Shown here: positions 42,592 to 54,330 of the stretch, in pieces
Numbering within the stretch: the first letter of the stretch is position 1
Layout of the letters: the number at the start of each line of letters is the position of its first letter
Source of the DNA: Buxus sempervirens
Taxonomy: Eukaryota; Streptophyta; Magnoliopsida; Buxales; Buxaceae
NCBI GenBank assembly: GCA_947561395.2
Contig: OX387183.1
Span: 45,502,890 to 45,566,889 of the forward strand
Reading direction: 5' to 3'
Length of the DNA stretch: 64,000 bases
Translations under genes and position numbers: made by a program
Notes under the pieces: generated by a model
Seen by the model: the letters and a program-made list of their open reading frames with translations, nothing else
Told to the model about the DNA's origin: nothing
Databases searched by the model: none

Positions 42592-45500
42592 TGTAAGCAC
42601 CTCATTTTTTGCGCTCCCAGAAGAGCCAAAAATGCAAACCCTAAACAGAAAGTTAAATCCTGAGGGGTGGAAATTTGACTTTTTGATCAAGTGAAAATTG
42701 GCCACTTTGCTTTATCTCAATGAATAGAGAATCCCGACACGAGTCCAACACAACTGAGTTTGCTGGAATCGGAGTCCGGATGAAGGTTCTGTGGGCCAGT
42801 CAAACTTGAGGGTGAGCCGAAAGTTGACTTTTTTTAACACCGGGCCAGGTGCTTACCCCTATGTCATTGGATAGAGGGCTCCGATACGAGTCCAACGCAA
42901 CTGAGTTTGCTCAAATCGGAGTCCGAACGAAGGAGATATGAGCCATCAAAGTTTCCGAGCAGAAAAACCGGAAACTGCACACGTGGCGAAAAGCCACACA
43001 CGTGGCGAGTAGCACAAGAAAATATCTCGAGGGTGTAGACACCCCAAATTGCACCTCGATATAGGAGAATACTTAAAATGGGCTTTAAATGTCTTATTTG
43101 AGCATTGACATTTGTCAAAAACTCAAAAACTCTCAAAAGTGGTGACAACAGTACTGAATGAACAGTTTTTGTATTTTTGGTCTCAACCGCCCTGTATGTA
43201 CGGTTGCAACCGCACACACAGCACGGTTGATATCCATGCTTGTTACGTGAGCTGCCACGTGGCTTCGCGAAGCTTCGGCCGTTGAGCCACGTCGACAGCA
43301 ATCATTACGAGCGTAACTAAATTGAACCGCCCTGTATGTGCGGTTTGGTTAAATTTGCATAGAAACCGCACTTATAGTGACGGTTCTGTGGAAACCGTAC
43401 TGTGTATGCGGTTTTGGCTGTTTCGAGGATTTGCGAAATGGCTCGATCTCTGAGCCTTATTTACGCATATTACCTCTATCTCAGGGACTTGAACTCCCTA
43501 TTTCACCCTCCGAAACTTCTAGTATTACACCAATTCAAGCCTTTGAGGAGAATTGGAATAATCTAGAAGGCTTTTTAGGCCTATCCTTGGGACTCTTCTA
43601 CCCCTGACTTGGCCTATAAATAGAGGGGTCCTCCTCTTGCAAATGGCTGACAATTTGAGGTATAGAAGCTCTGCAAGAAGAAGGAGAAACTCTGCTGGAT
43701 TGTCTAATCAAGTGCTCAAGCTACCAAGGTAAAGCTCCTTTGATTTTCCAGCACTCTTTTTACATTCCAACACTCTCATCTTCTACCTTTCTGTAGTGTA
43801 AGGCCCTTTTGTGCATTTTTGCAACCCCAAACCTCTTCCAAAGTACCTGGGATTTCTCTCTAGCCGTAAAACGTGAAGAGAGAGCCTTGGGAAAAAGAAG
43901 AAGGAATGGAACCTTTAGGCTAGAACCTATTTTGAATGACATGCATGTTGAGTTTGTGCTATTCATTTTGTGTTATCTGAATGAGGAGAAGATTTAAGAA
44001 TCCATGCTCTCAATAGTAAGGGATTCAAATCTTCTCTTAGATAGGTAATTTCCACATTATCACACACTTTTCACTATTTTTGCAAGAATAGGCTAGATCC
44101 TTGATCTTCCATGCAATATGGAAAATCTGAGATCATGGGCCTTAGAATGAGTTTTTAGAACTTCATGAGTCATTTTTCATGATTTCCAGTTGTTTTGGTC
44201 GAATCCACATGCACACATGCACTAGTTTCCATCTTCTATTCAAAAATCTTCAAAACAGGGCAGCATCTGTACCATGTCTTGGAATGCTTATAACTTCATC
44301 CTACGGATGAATTTTTGAGTGATTCCAATGACATGTGATAGATGAATATGCCTATTTCATATCTGGAAAATTTCGTCCACTTTTATGTAGCCAATTTTTG
44401 ACACCATCTGTTCAAAGTTTGTAAGTCAGTTCAGCCCAGATTGCTGAACTTGCTGCTTTGATGGTGCACCGTTTGCTCAATTTTAATCCGTTTTGAGTGG
44501 TTCTAATTCCTGAGTTTTCCTTAAGAAGTCTATTTTCATTTCCAATTAGTTTCAGCAGATTTTGATCTGTTTTGTGCCTTGGGTGCTCAGTTGACTCAGA
44601 GGTGCTCGCTGGCATAGTCCAGAGCTAATCTGTGGTCTTCTAGGCCTGTTCAAGAGAGCACACAAGCCACATCCGGATGGAGCCTGGTGTGAGGTTTTTT
44701 TCTTTGGAAAGATGGCGCTACATACTTCCCCCATACCAATTTTCATGAATTTGTATTGAGCCAAACTCCACGAATAGAACTTTGAAAATGCCTACTCATC
44801 ACTTTTGATATATTATAAACAGCAAATTTCAGATGTGGATTTCTCTCTTATTTTGAATCGGATTGAGTTGAAATTTTTATTGTACACTCTACTATATACC
44901 AGTTTTCAAATAGCTTTGGTTTCATTGGATTTGGATTTAAATTGAGTGAGTTATGGTTAATCGAAGCTTTCAAGCTCTTTTAATCTAATTTCTCCAGATT
45001 TGCCTTAGCTTGATTTTCTTCATTTTTACTTTGATTTCCCTTCACTCATGAAGTTTTAGAAGTGATGAATCCACGAAGAGAGTCTAAGCTCATTAGACTT
45101 CTCATGTGGAATGGTCACACACATTGTGCTTGTTGTAAGCACCTCTTTGTTCATTTTATTAGCAAACAATTTCTAGCATAATCAAGCATGTGGCAACCAT
45201 CTTAGACGGATGAGTGGGGGTGCCTAACACCTTCCCCCGCTCATAAATAATTCCCCTTACCTGATCTCTGGATTTTTCCTTGTATTAGAGCTACTTTGGC
45301 TCTATTAGGCATAGATGAACCCTTTGGTGTCTATTCACACCTTAAAATGGATGGTGGCGACTCTTTACATTTATCCATCCCCGTGTGACGATATCGAAAG
45401 TCATCCGAGATGAAATTTCCATGTCTCACAGAGGGGCAATCCGTAAATATCCAAACATGCAAAATATCCCAGGGTTTAAAGCAAAATTTCGCAGGGGGCA

Positions 45501-48500
45501 ATTCGTGGATATCCAAAAGTGTCAAATCTGTCGAATCGGTCAAGTCGAGGGGCAAATCCGTAATTTTTTAATTTGTATCCGACCAAATATGCCGGATACA
45601 CTTGCTCCTCTTCATATCCGACATCAAATGTCGGATACAAAGATTTGCTCGGTGAGATTCGCGCCGATTCCCCGACAATTTCGCGGCGGCATTAATTTTT
45701 GAAATAATTTTGTTTGTATCCGACATTTTATGCCGGATACAAAGGAGGTTCAGTGTATCCAACATTAAATGCCAGATACAAAGGACATGTAATGTATCCG
45801 ACATTTAATGTCGGATACATTAAGTTTGTTTATAAAAGCACAGCAGCCACCTCTGTCCGGGGGTTGGCTTTGTTGGTTGGTTTTCACCTTTCTTCCCCCA
45901 CTTTTTCCCACCTGAATCCTCCCTTCTTCAACTCCCCTTGCCCTCCTACACCACCCCACATCACCCCAAGGGAATTCCAACCACCTCTTCCCTCCTTCCT
46001 CTTCACCTTGTGGCCATTTGGAGGAGGTGTACCTGCTGTAGCTACTGGAGAAGAAGCTTCTAGTTGCTGTCCAGCTCCAAGGAAGTGCCTCCACAGTGCT
46101 TAGAAGATCAAGGACCACCAGGTGAGGCTCCTAATAGCTTTGTATGGTACATATATTAAAATAGGAATTTTCTAAAATGATTTCCAAGTTTGTCTTCATC
46201 CTTTGCATGGGCTCATTTCCTTGTCATATTAAGCATGCATTTGATTTTATTTTCATGGCATGAGGTGCTGCAAAGGTAAGAGGTCCATATTAGAGTCCTT
46301 AGGAGCACGAGAGGTTTCCTTTTTTACTCATTTTGTCACAAGCTGCTGTTTTGGGTTCTTGTGTGTTATTTCAAGGAAGAGCATGTTCCTCCTCCATTTT
46401 TTGTCCAATGTACCCCCTATGAGCCCCCTTCTCTTCCCCTTCTCTCGTTGCTTCTTTTCATTGTTTGATCATGAGGCTGGGGATCAGACCTTGCTGGAGG
46501 TCATAGGTGATGCACGCTAGATCATACTTGTGTTGATTTTACATGTGTTTGGTTGTTGTTTTGTTTTGCACAAGGTCCTCTTGCGGTAGTGTCATGCATG
46601 TTAGGATCGGGTGGGCATTTATTCCTTGTTTTTCTTGCATGTTGGATTAGATTCTCTTGCATGCAAGCTATTGTTTTCCATCATAAAAATCAGTCCCCAG
46701 GGACCATGCCTTACACATAAGCATATCTCTTTAGACACAAGTAAAGCGCCAACAAATGTCATTCATGAATTGCTATTGTCAATGATTATTTGGTAGGTTC
46801 ATTGCTGATTGTCACTTGTTTTTTTATGAAATGCATGCTCCACCAAGCCCCAGGCACCCACAAGAAGGCAGCCCTTCACTCCCCAACTCCCTTTGCTTTG
46901 TCCTAGGTGAGTGGTTGCTGGAGGCAGCAGCAAACTCTCACTGTTTGCTGCTGTCTCGGCAGTCCTACAGCCCCAGACCAAGCCCAGCCCTCCAACCTGT
47001 GCATGCATGCTGCCCTATCCCCTTTTCCCCCCTTTAGGTCTGCTGTTCCCCATGCAAGTTGCTGTGGGGACAGCAACAAATCCCTATTGCTTGTTGCTGT
47101 TCCAGAATCTCCAGCAAGCCTAACCAAGGGCCTAGGCTCTCCCCCAAGCCTAGCCCATTAACCTACATGTGCATGCTCCCTTCCCCCCCTTTGAACTATT
47201 GTTTTTTTTTTTTGTGATTTAGCTTTTTTTATTGATTGGTATTTCATACTTCATAATATGCATTGCTTTATGATGATATTGGATGTTTTGAGGTGATTTG
47301 TCATTAATCTTGAATTATGCATTGATTGGTGATGTGGAAGTGCAAACATGGGAGTGCCTAGACCCCCATGCCCCTACTGCATATTGTTGAGAAGAAATGG
47401 TGGGCAGCAAGCCCCATGCCTTCCCATGCCTTTGCCTTTGCTGGAAAAGTCCCAAAGGATGCCAAATGAGGCTTCTCCCTCAAACCTGAACCAGTGTGGG
47501 CCCTCCCAGGGGCCCACCAAACCTTAGAAAGCCTTCTAGAAACCCATGGAAGCCACCCCAATGGCCAAACCCCGAAAAAGGCCATTTTAAGGTGATCCGG
47601 CAACTCAGGCCGAATCACCTATGGCCTGTGTGTATCCGGCAACTAAGGCCGGATACATAGCAGAAATGCCCTTTTGTTGTGTTTTCTGATCTTGGCCGAA
47701 TTTTTGTGATAATTTTAACCAAACCAAGTGAACCAATAGGGTTTCCGGGTCACCCGGAAACCCAACTCAGGACACGGACCACAGGTCCGACTTGGAACAT
47801 TTGTGGGCCTTCCAACGGGGCCCACCAAGCCCAACAGACCCTTGTGCATGCAAAATGAACAAGTTAAGCAAAATAAATTGATCGAACCGGGCGGGCTAAA
47901 CCCAATACGGACCACCCGAACCTTGTTGTGCGGAAGGAGTATTTGAATTGTGTGGTTTGGCCGAGACCAAGGGCCAGGGCCTATTGGGCCCGCCAAAGCC
48001 CACTAATCAACCAAGTTAGGGTGCAAACCCTAAACTTCAAAGAACTGGGCTTTCAAGCCCAAAACTGGATCATGGGCCCCAAGCCCAATACCCAGTGCAT
48101 TCTTGCAAAGATAAATAAAGATAAATTAAAACACTTTGGCATCCATCATGGGGGCCCACCCAGGGGCTCGCAAATCAAGGCAGACCCATTGCATGAAAAT
48201 CACTAAGTCTCCAACTTGAACAAACTAAGCAAAATTAATTCATTTCACCCAAGTCCACAAGGCCTCCTAGGCTTAGACAGAGGCCCACCAGAGGCATGTG
48301 GGCTTGACCAAGCCCACCAAGCGCATCGTGGGCCTTCCAACGGGGCCCACCCAGTCAGACTCAGATCACCTGAACTAAATAAGATAAAATCAATTAAAGG
48401 GACCCACACCATTCAGGTGGTCCCACCAGACTTAACCAAGTTGCATATCGGATTAGGAATCGGGTAAGAAACCAAAGTAAGCTGACTCAAACCAGGGAAC

Positions 48501-48698
48501 CCATGGGACCCGTCATCCGACGAGGTGGACTGGGGTGTCTATGGACTTCCTCAGACCACAACCGAGACCCTATTTAGAATCTCAAGCCGCAGATCAAAGC
48601 CCAAAATAGACTAACTTAGGCACCCAGGTGTCCGCCTGCACCCCATCAGGCGGTGGCGACTCCGAATTTTCCTGTGCGGCGTTTCCGACTCGCCCACA
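42592..48698 (+). mobile_element. Solo LTR, family A copy A6, split by B2 (3705 bp without the insert)
   Basis: TGTAAGCACC at 42592 to CGCCCACA at 48698; perfect CTTTC duplication (42587-42591, 48699-48703). Same subfamily as A4. G-boxes at 42980 and 42999. Palindrome array 45574-45819 with five units; the last is a perfect 27-base palindrome (13-base arms, one-base loop, 45793-45819). TATAAAAG at 45831-45838. Donor-like CAG|GTGAGG at 46122. U5 palindrome GGGTTTCCGGGT/ACCCGGAAACCC at 47739-47763. TGGCGACTCC at 48654-48663. Confidence 0.9.
43034..45430 (+). mobile_element. Solo LTR, family B copy B2 (2397 bp)
   Basis: TGTAGACACCCCAAATTGCA to ATGTCTCACA; perfect GAGGG duplication (43029-43033, 45431-45435). 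Five palindromic units with arms AACCG/CGGTT at 43185-43205, 43208-43227, 43325-43345, 43364-43385 and 43393-43413. TATAAATA at 43615-43622, donor-like AAG|GTAAAG at 43729, PBS-like TGGCGACTCT at 45355-45364. Inserted into the U3 of A6. Confidence 0.9.
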
Positions 48699-50170
48699 CT
48701 TTCTAATATTTCAGATTATGTCCATTCTCTTAGTTGCTTAAATTGATTTGTTCAAAATTCTAAATAGGATTTCCAGAACTAATAGAACCCTACGAAAATT
48801 AAAGTTGAGTATAAATTTGAAGGAAAGATTATGTTGGAAATATGTAAAATAAATTTTGCTAATCGGAGAGTTCTTGACCTGATTATAATATTATTAAATT
48901 TGATGTTCTCTATTTGTGACCTGATTAGAAATTGGTTATGTTTTCTTCGAAATATTGCTGGTTTCTAATTTTGGTTAATTTATAAAGTACTTTTACCGGT
49001 TGTGTCAAATTATGGAAATTTCCATTGTTGAGAATTCTAGTGGATTGTTGAGCTGAATTTGGTAGTGTTAATGACTTCATTTGCTCGAGCATTATTTTGG
49101 TTTGACTTGAGTTAATTTTTAGTAAATATAGGCAGTTTTAAATAAAAGGGGTTTTTGTGCTTCAATTGTCTAATTCATTTTGATTCATTCTTGGATTTTC
49201 ATGAGAAATATTTTGGGAAACTCCATGAGGGAGTAAGTTGGCCCTGAGTTGCCATGAATATGTTGCTCGCACTCAGTTGTATAATAGTTTGCATGTTGAA
49301 ATATTTTGGTTTGAATCGAAGTCCTTGCTTTAATGGTTGGTTTAATCATTTAAACTATTTAGGGCATAGCACGTTATGGATCCATAATTTAGCTAGTAAG
49401 TGAAGTCTGTCAAATTTGTTTGGCTAAAGTCTAGCTTCCTTCATGCGTTTCCTTTATGTAGAGAGCCCTTCCATGAGGGAAGTGCTGCGAACTAAGAGGG
49501 ATTTATTTTATGCGTTTCCTCTATATAAAGAAGCCTTCCATGAGGGATGTGCTGCAGCAGCTCCGTTTCCACCCATGAGGGGGTGAGGTCTATTGTTGGC
49601 AGTAGTTACAACAGTGGTTCTCAGACTGGATTGATATCCGTTTCCACCCTTGTAGAGGGTGAGGTCTTGTGATTTCCACCAAGAGACGATATATTGGAAT
49701 CAGTTTACAGAGGTATCAAATTTGGCAGAGGTTCTCGGACTGGAATTGTTTGGAGCTAGAACTTAACCTTACAAAGCGGTCAAATTTCACGAGTCCCACC
49801 TTATTATGTGATTTGATATTGTTTTGCCGGATTAGTTAGATTAATCAATTTATTTGTGGTTAGTCGTTGAGTATATTTTAATCGTGAATGTTTTAGAAAT
49901 TAAATTAAATATGTTTGAGCATGCATTGCTACTTGCTGAGATAGTCGTATCTCATTCCTTTTGTTTTGTTTTGTTTTCAGATCTCAGAGAGGACGATACA
50001 GGCGGGTTTATGCTTGGTTCAGGTGAGTTGGGGAATCTTTTAGTTGACTCTGATTTTATGATTGCCATTTCATGTTTTCCTTACTCTGATATAGCGATCC
50101 TGTGTATAAAAGTAACCCTTGGGGAACAAGTTACGGTTTTTACTACGTAACCCGATTCCGGGGCGTTACA

Positions 50171-50387
50171 CATATGGTTATAAACTTCATTTGAATATTC
50201 AGTTGAAACTGCATGATTAATTTGCAACTAATTGATATATTCAAATAAGTAACTAATCGAGAGATAAAAAGTTAATAAAACGGAAAGTGTGGGGTATTTT
50301 CGGTAGGAAATGTCGTGCCAGAATCTCCCCAATTCGCTTTATATATTAGTATACTAAAGTAAACTCATGCGCTCCCTCTTCTATTTA
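50171..50387. other. Spacer between LTR C and the transporter gene
   Basis: Holds the 3' flank (probably 3' UTR) of the transporter gene. On the minus strand 50365-50280 reads TATACTAATATATAAAGCGA followed by GGAGATTCTGGCACGACA and TACCGAAAATACCC, which I recognise as resembling a widespread plant repeat, possibly a Helitron 5' end. Confidence 0.4.
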
Positions 50388-53300
50388 TTAATTTCCTACA
50401 TCAATTGTGTCTTCCTTGGAGTTTGATGTGATACACTTAGACATCCTTCTGTGACTTTCTTCGTCATGATTGATACTTTCTTTGAGATCCTTCTCTCCAT
50501 TGGTAAGTGGAGACTGTTTCTTATACTTGTACCATTTGGCCCAGAAAACATAATTGGCAAAATTAAGGACACTGAGGACTGCCAAGAACCAGTAGAAAAG
50601 CTCCACATGATTTCCATTCATGTCACGCCCTTCAAGCCAACCTCTTCTACTCTTAGTTGTCTTTCTTGTTACAAAGTTGATGGATTCGACAAAAGCAGAG
50701 CTCAAGAAGTAACCCATTGACAGTGAAAGCCATGAAAAGGACGTCGAAAGCGATTTCATGCCTGCAGGAGCCTCACTGTAGAAGAATTCCATCAAACCCA
50801 CAAAAGTAAACATGTCTGCGATTCCAAAAATGGCGTAATGGAAGGAGAGCCAGAAAAGGTTGATGCGGTGATTGTGGTGGAGGAGCTCATTCCTCCTCTT
50901 CACTTCTATGATTCCTGCTATACCCATAGAGATGGCTGAAAGGACGAGCCCAACACCAACTCTTTGAAGGTGGGTTATGCCATTTGGGCGACCTGTGATC
51001 CTTCGCAAGATCGGAACAAAAGCCAATTCATAGACAGGGATGAGAAGGGACATGAATAAAAGAGGAATCACAGGAATTGAAGCTGATGGGAATTCAAACT
51101 TCCCCATGTGAGTATTCATGATGGTTCCTTGTTGGACAGATAATGTCTGCAACTGAGCTAGACATGTGTTCATGAGGACGGTGCTTAGGATTATGGGCAT
51201 CATCCTTGTTAGGATCTTCACTTCTTCTACTTGATTCACTGTGCAGACTCTCCATTTTTCTGGTTTCATGCCTTCTGGAAGAACAGCAGCTTTGTCTAGT
51301 AGCCTGGTCAGACATATCATCATGATTAGCTTTGCCTAAACATTCCAGCTTGTTATTTGTAAAGGGAAGAAACTTTGATTGTTCGGTGGATTTAATCTTG
51401 AATCAATGCATATGAAGATCATTAACAATGATTTCAAGTACTCTTTTGAAGACAAAATTACCTGAATTGGTTGGTGTGTGGGATGAGTTCTTCATATAAA
51501 ATAGATTCATGATCTTGATTCTCATATAATCCCTCTGGATTTTCTGGGACCTTTACACTTATGTTCTTTACTGCTACCACCAAAACCTGCAAAATCATCC
51601 AAATGATTTTGAAGATGTAACCAACCAACTAGAAGCATCAGAAATAGGAATTGCATGTTTAGTGACTGACATATGTAAGAGAGGGAGAGAGTGTATATGT
51701 GTGTTAAAAAACCTTTGGACCTAGAAGCTTAAGCTGGTAGATGATCGTGAAATAGTGTAGATCAAAGGCCCATTAACACTCCCCTAACATGCAACTTTGT
51801 AGGGAGAAGGACAAACACAAAGCACTCACACCTAGGGCTGTCAATGGGTCGGATCTTGATCTAATTACCATCCGGTTTGGCTTAAATTTATCCAATTTAA
51901 TCAGATCTTTATCCAAACAAATGTTCGGCAGATCAAATGCGGATCCAAAGATTAGATCCATTTAATAATCGGATTCGGATTCAGATCTTGCTATATCCAT
52001 CCGATAAAAATCCGAATCCAATTAAATTTAAGGTATGATTGAAATTTTTAAAATTTTATAGGGGTGTTTAAGTAAATAGCTTAATATACTATATATTTAA
52101 ATATACTAACATACTATATGTGAAATTAGTAGGTTTAAAAAAGGCAAATTAAATCGGATTTTTGGATTTTTAACCAGATTCGGATATTTAATTGAAATCA
52201 AATATTAATCGGATTCAGATATGGACTTTATAACCATATCCGAATTCGAACTCAATAACAAATATGAAGGGTCCGTCGGATATTTAATGGATTTGGATCT
52301 TGGTGGATCCGGTCCGAATCCGACCCATTTACACCTGTACTCATACCCTGGGTAGATATAAATGTCAAGGCAAACTCACCCCAAGGTTAAACACAAAACC
52401 CATAGATCTAGTTCAATGTTAAACAACTACCATTGGGCATAAAGGTTTAAGTTAATCGGTGATGTTGTAACTATGTGTTGAGAGCGGTAGGCCAAAGCCT
52501 AGCATCCTTCCTAATGTAGTAAGGAAATAAAGTTGCGTCCTAGTTAATAACTTAAGTTATTGGTATAGTGGTAAGCACTTAATCCTACACTTTATATATC
52601 AAATACCCAAATACAAAACTTAGAGAGAGAGAGACCTGTAGAACCCTCATCAAGGGACTTTCCCCAGGCACCCGAACACGGTAGAACGGCTTCCCTAAGG
52701 CAATAAAAATATGGCCAACGAAGGCACACACCATGGAGATAATGAAACCTCGATCCCATCCTCTGTTCATGCTTACCCACACAACTACTGTTACTCCAAT
52801 TGTTGCTCCAACCGTTATACTTAGTAAGAACCAATTAAAGAAGCTAGCGATTTGCTTGCTTTCCTTTGGATTTTTGTGATCAAACTGATCAGCACCAAGG
52901 GCTGGAACTGACCCTCTTATTCCACCACCTCCCAGTGCCAACAAATATATTGAACCATACATCATCAGCGCTTTGGTACCATGAACGCATTTTGATTCCT
53001 CACAAGGTTCAGGTTGCAGCTTCTGATAATGGGATTGGACGATCATCAATACATACCCCTGCAAATTTTACAGTCAACAAAAATAAGATGTTCATCAAGA
53101 AATTCCTGATGAATTGGAACTGGCAAGGCTATTATTTGATATGCACATATACTAGTGATCGACTTACCATGAGCTCAAGTGCTCCAAACATTAAAGAAGT
53201 GTTGAGCCGATTCATGTACGTATCAGAGATGAATCCTCCAACAAGTGTAACCATGAAAGTGGTACCCAAGTAGTTTGTAGTGGTCGTCGCCGATCCCGAC

Positions 53301-54044
53301 AGATCGAAGTGCATAACAAGCATAACATACAATACCAAGCTTCCCATGTTGGCAATAAACCCTATGTTATTCAGCCCCATCATTACTGCAAGAAAACAAG
53401 CAGTAATTGAGGCCACAATTGATACACCAATTAGAACAAATTAAAGTATATATTATCACGCCATACATAAGGTAAGGATATAGGGTTGTTAATTTACTTA
53501 CTGAAGATGAAGAGGGTGGCTCTATATCCACCTTGCTTGGGACTCTTAACGGGTTGGTAACTTAAATCTGCAATGGCAACTTCTTTGTTGTCTCCCTAAA
53601 CAATTCAGAAGAAAGCATATATAATAAGAAACTCCTGCAGGAACTATTAATGGAGGAACTAAAAAAAATGTTCAGGTCTATTTATAGATACTGCGGTCAC
53701 CCCATAACGGCAGAAGTATGATAACCCCTAATTTGTGGGTAAAAGCCCAAGAACGGAGGAAGTTTAGACGAGAAGATTAAAACAAAAACAAAGGGATTCG
53801 AAGCATTTCAAATTTGAGCTGAGGACCTATTTATTGCTGTTAATCCAATAGTGAACTAGTTTCCGTTATCCAATGATCAAGCTTGATATGACCTCCGTAT
53901 GGGCTTAATTATAGCGACGAAGACAAGGAGCTAGCCACATTTAAAGGAATACTATGCTACAAGCCATTAAGTTGAAATAGCGCGTTTACACCCTACAACC
54001 TGCAGGGAAGTTAGAACGAAAATCAAATAACTATGAGATTACCA
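50388..54044 (-). CDS. NRT1/PTR family (NPF) transporter, NPF4-like, six coding exons, 592 aa
   Basis: Proton-coupled oligopeptide transporter family member, a 12-helix plasma-membrane or vacuolar transporter of the MFS type. Coding exons in gene order: 54044-54042 (the ATG alone), 53595-53502, 53385-53168, 53058-52636, 51586-51462, 51303-50388 (TAA). All introns are GT-AG and phases join to one open frame. Seen: QGGYRATLFIF then MMGLNNIGFIANM in helix 1, HFDLSGSATTTTNYLG, FISDTYMNRLNT, the PTR signature GIRGSVPALGADQFD at about residues 151-165, RLLDKAA opening the sixth exon, and FYSEAPAGMKSL near the end. Length fits the family. The helix-1 ExxER proton motif is absent, as in some NPF clades. 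The HFDLSGS and SLVLY blocks suggest subfamily 4, whose members include ABA and gibberellin importers; substrate cannot be read from sequence. Confidence 0.9.
51835..52339. repeat. Dispersed TA-type repeat R2 in intron 4 of the transporter gene
   Basis: Complete copy of the repeat split at 15377/35426. Left end GGGCTGTCAATGGGTCGGAT, right end (reverse complement) GGTGTAAATGGGTCGGATTC, so the termini are inverted repeats with differences. It enlarges intron 4 (51587-52635, 1049 nt) well beyond the other introns (109-446 nt). No coding. Confidence 0.6.
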
Positions 54045-54330
54045 TGACTGAGAAACTTGGTCTGAGAGAGATAGAGAGAAGAGAAGTGAGATCTGTGAAC
54101 GAGTAGAAGATGGTGTGAGTATGTATAGAGGATAGAGAATCTGCTGAAAATGAGCTTAAAATACTTTAATATGCATAAATAAAATACATCCCCGTCTTGA
54201 AAAGGAGCTTGAAAGAGGAATATATATATATTTTATCCTGTTATATATTATGGTTGAGAATCTGCCTAACATTATATACCCAAAATACCTTTATGATTTT
54301 TTTTTAAATTTGCTGCCACGTGCATCCCTT
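54045..54330 (-). promoter_or_regulatory. 5' leader and putative promoter of the transporter gene
   Basis: Upstream of the ATG the minus strand is a pyrimidine-rich leader (CTTCTCTTCTCTCTATCTCTC), then at 54128-54119 a weak TATA-like CTATACATAC. A G-box CACGTG lies at 54317-54322, about 275 bases upstream of the ATG. No transcript data, so the start site is inferred. Confidence 0.4.

Larger units (their letters stand above)
40378..50170 (+). mobile_element. Tekay-like solo LTR C, split by A6 (3681 bp without the insert)
   Basis: TGTAAAACCCCGA at 40378, GGGGCGTTACA at 50161-50170; duplication CGTAT/CATAT (one CpG-type change). Related to the Tekay LTR by its ends and by an acceptor TTTTGTTTTCAG ending at 49980 followed by an AGAGAGGACGA block. 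The matching donor near 41382 reads AAG|GCAAGT, that is, GC instead of GT. At 40860-41210 a phrase around TGGAGAAAGGACTCTTGGAG recurs, and at 49440-49680 a phrase around CCATGAGGG, each a local tandem expansion. Confidence 0.8.

Noticed and set aside
52866..53273. 135-codon plus-strand frame
   Set aside because: Antisense to exons 3 and 4 of the transporter gene.
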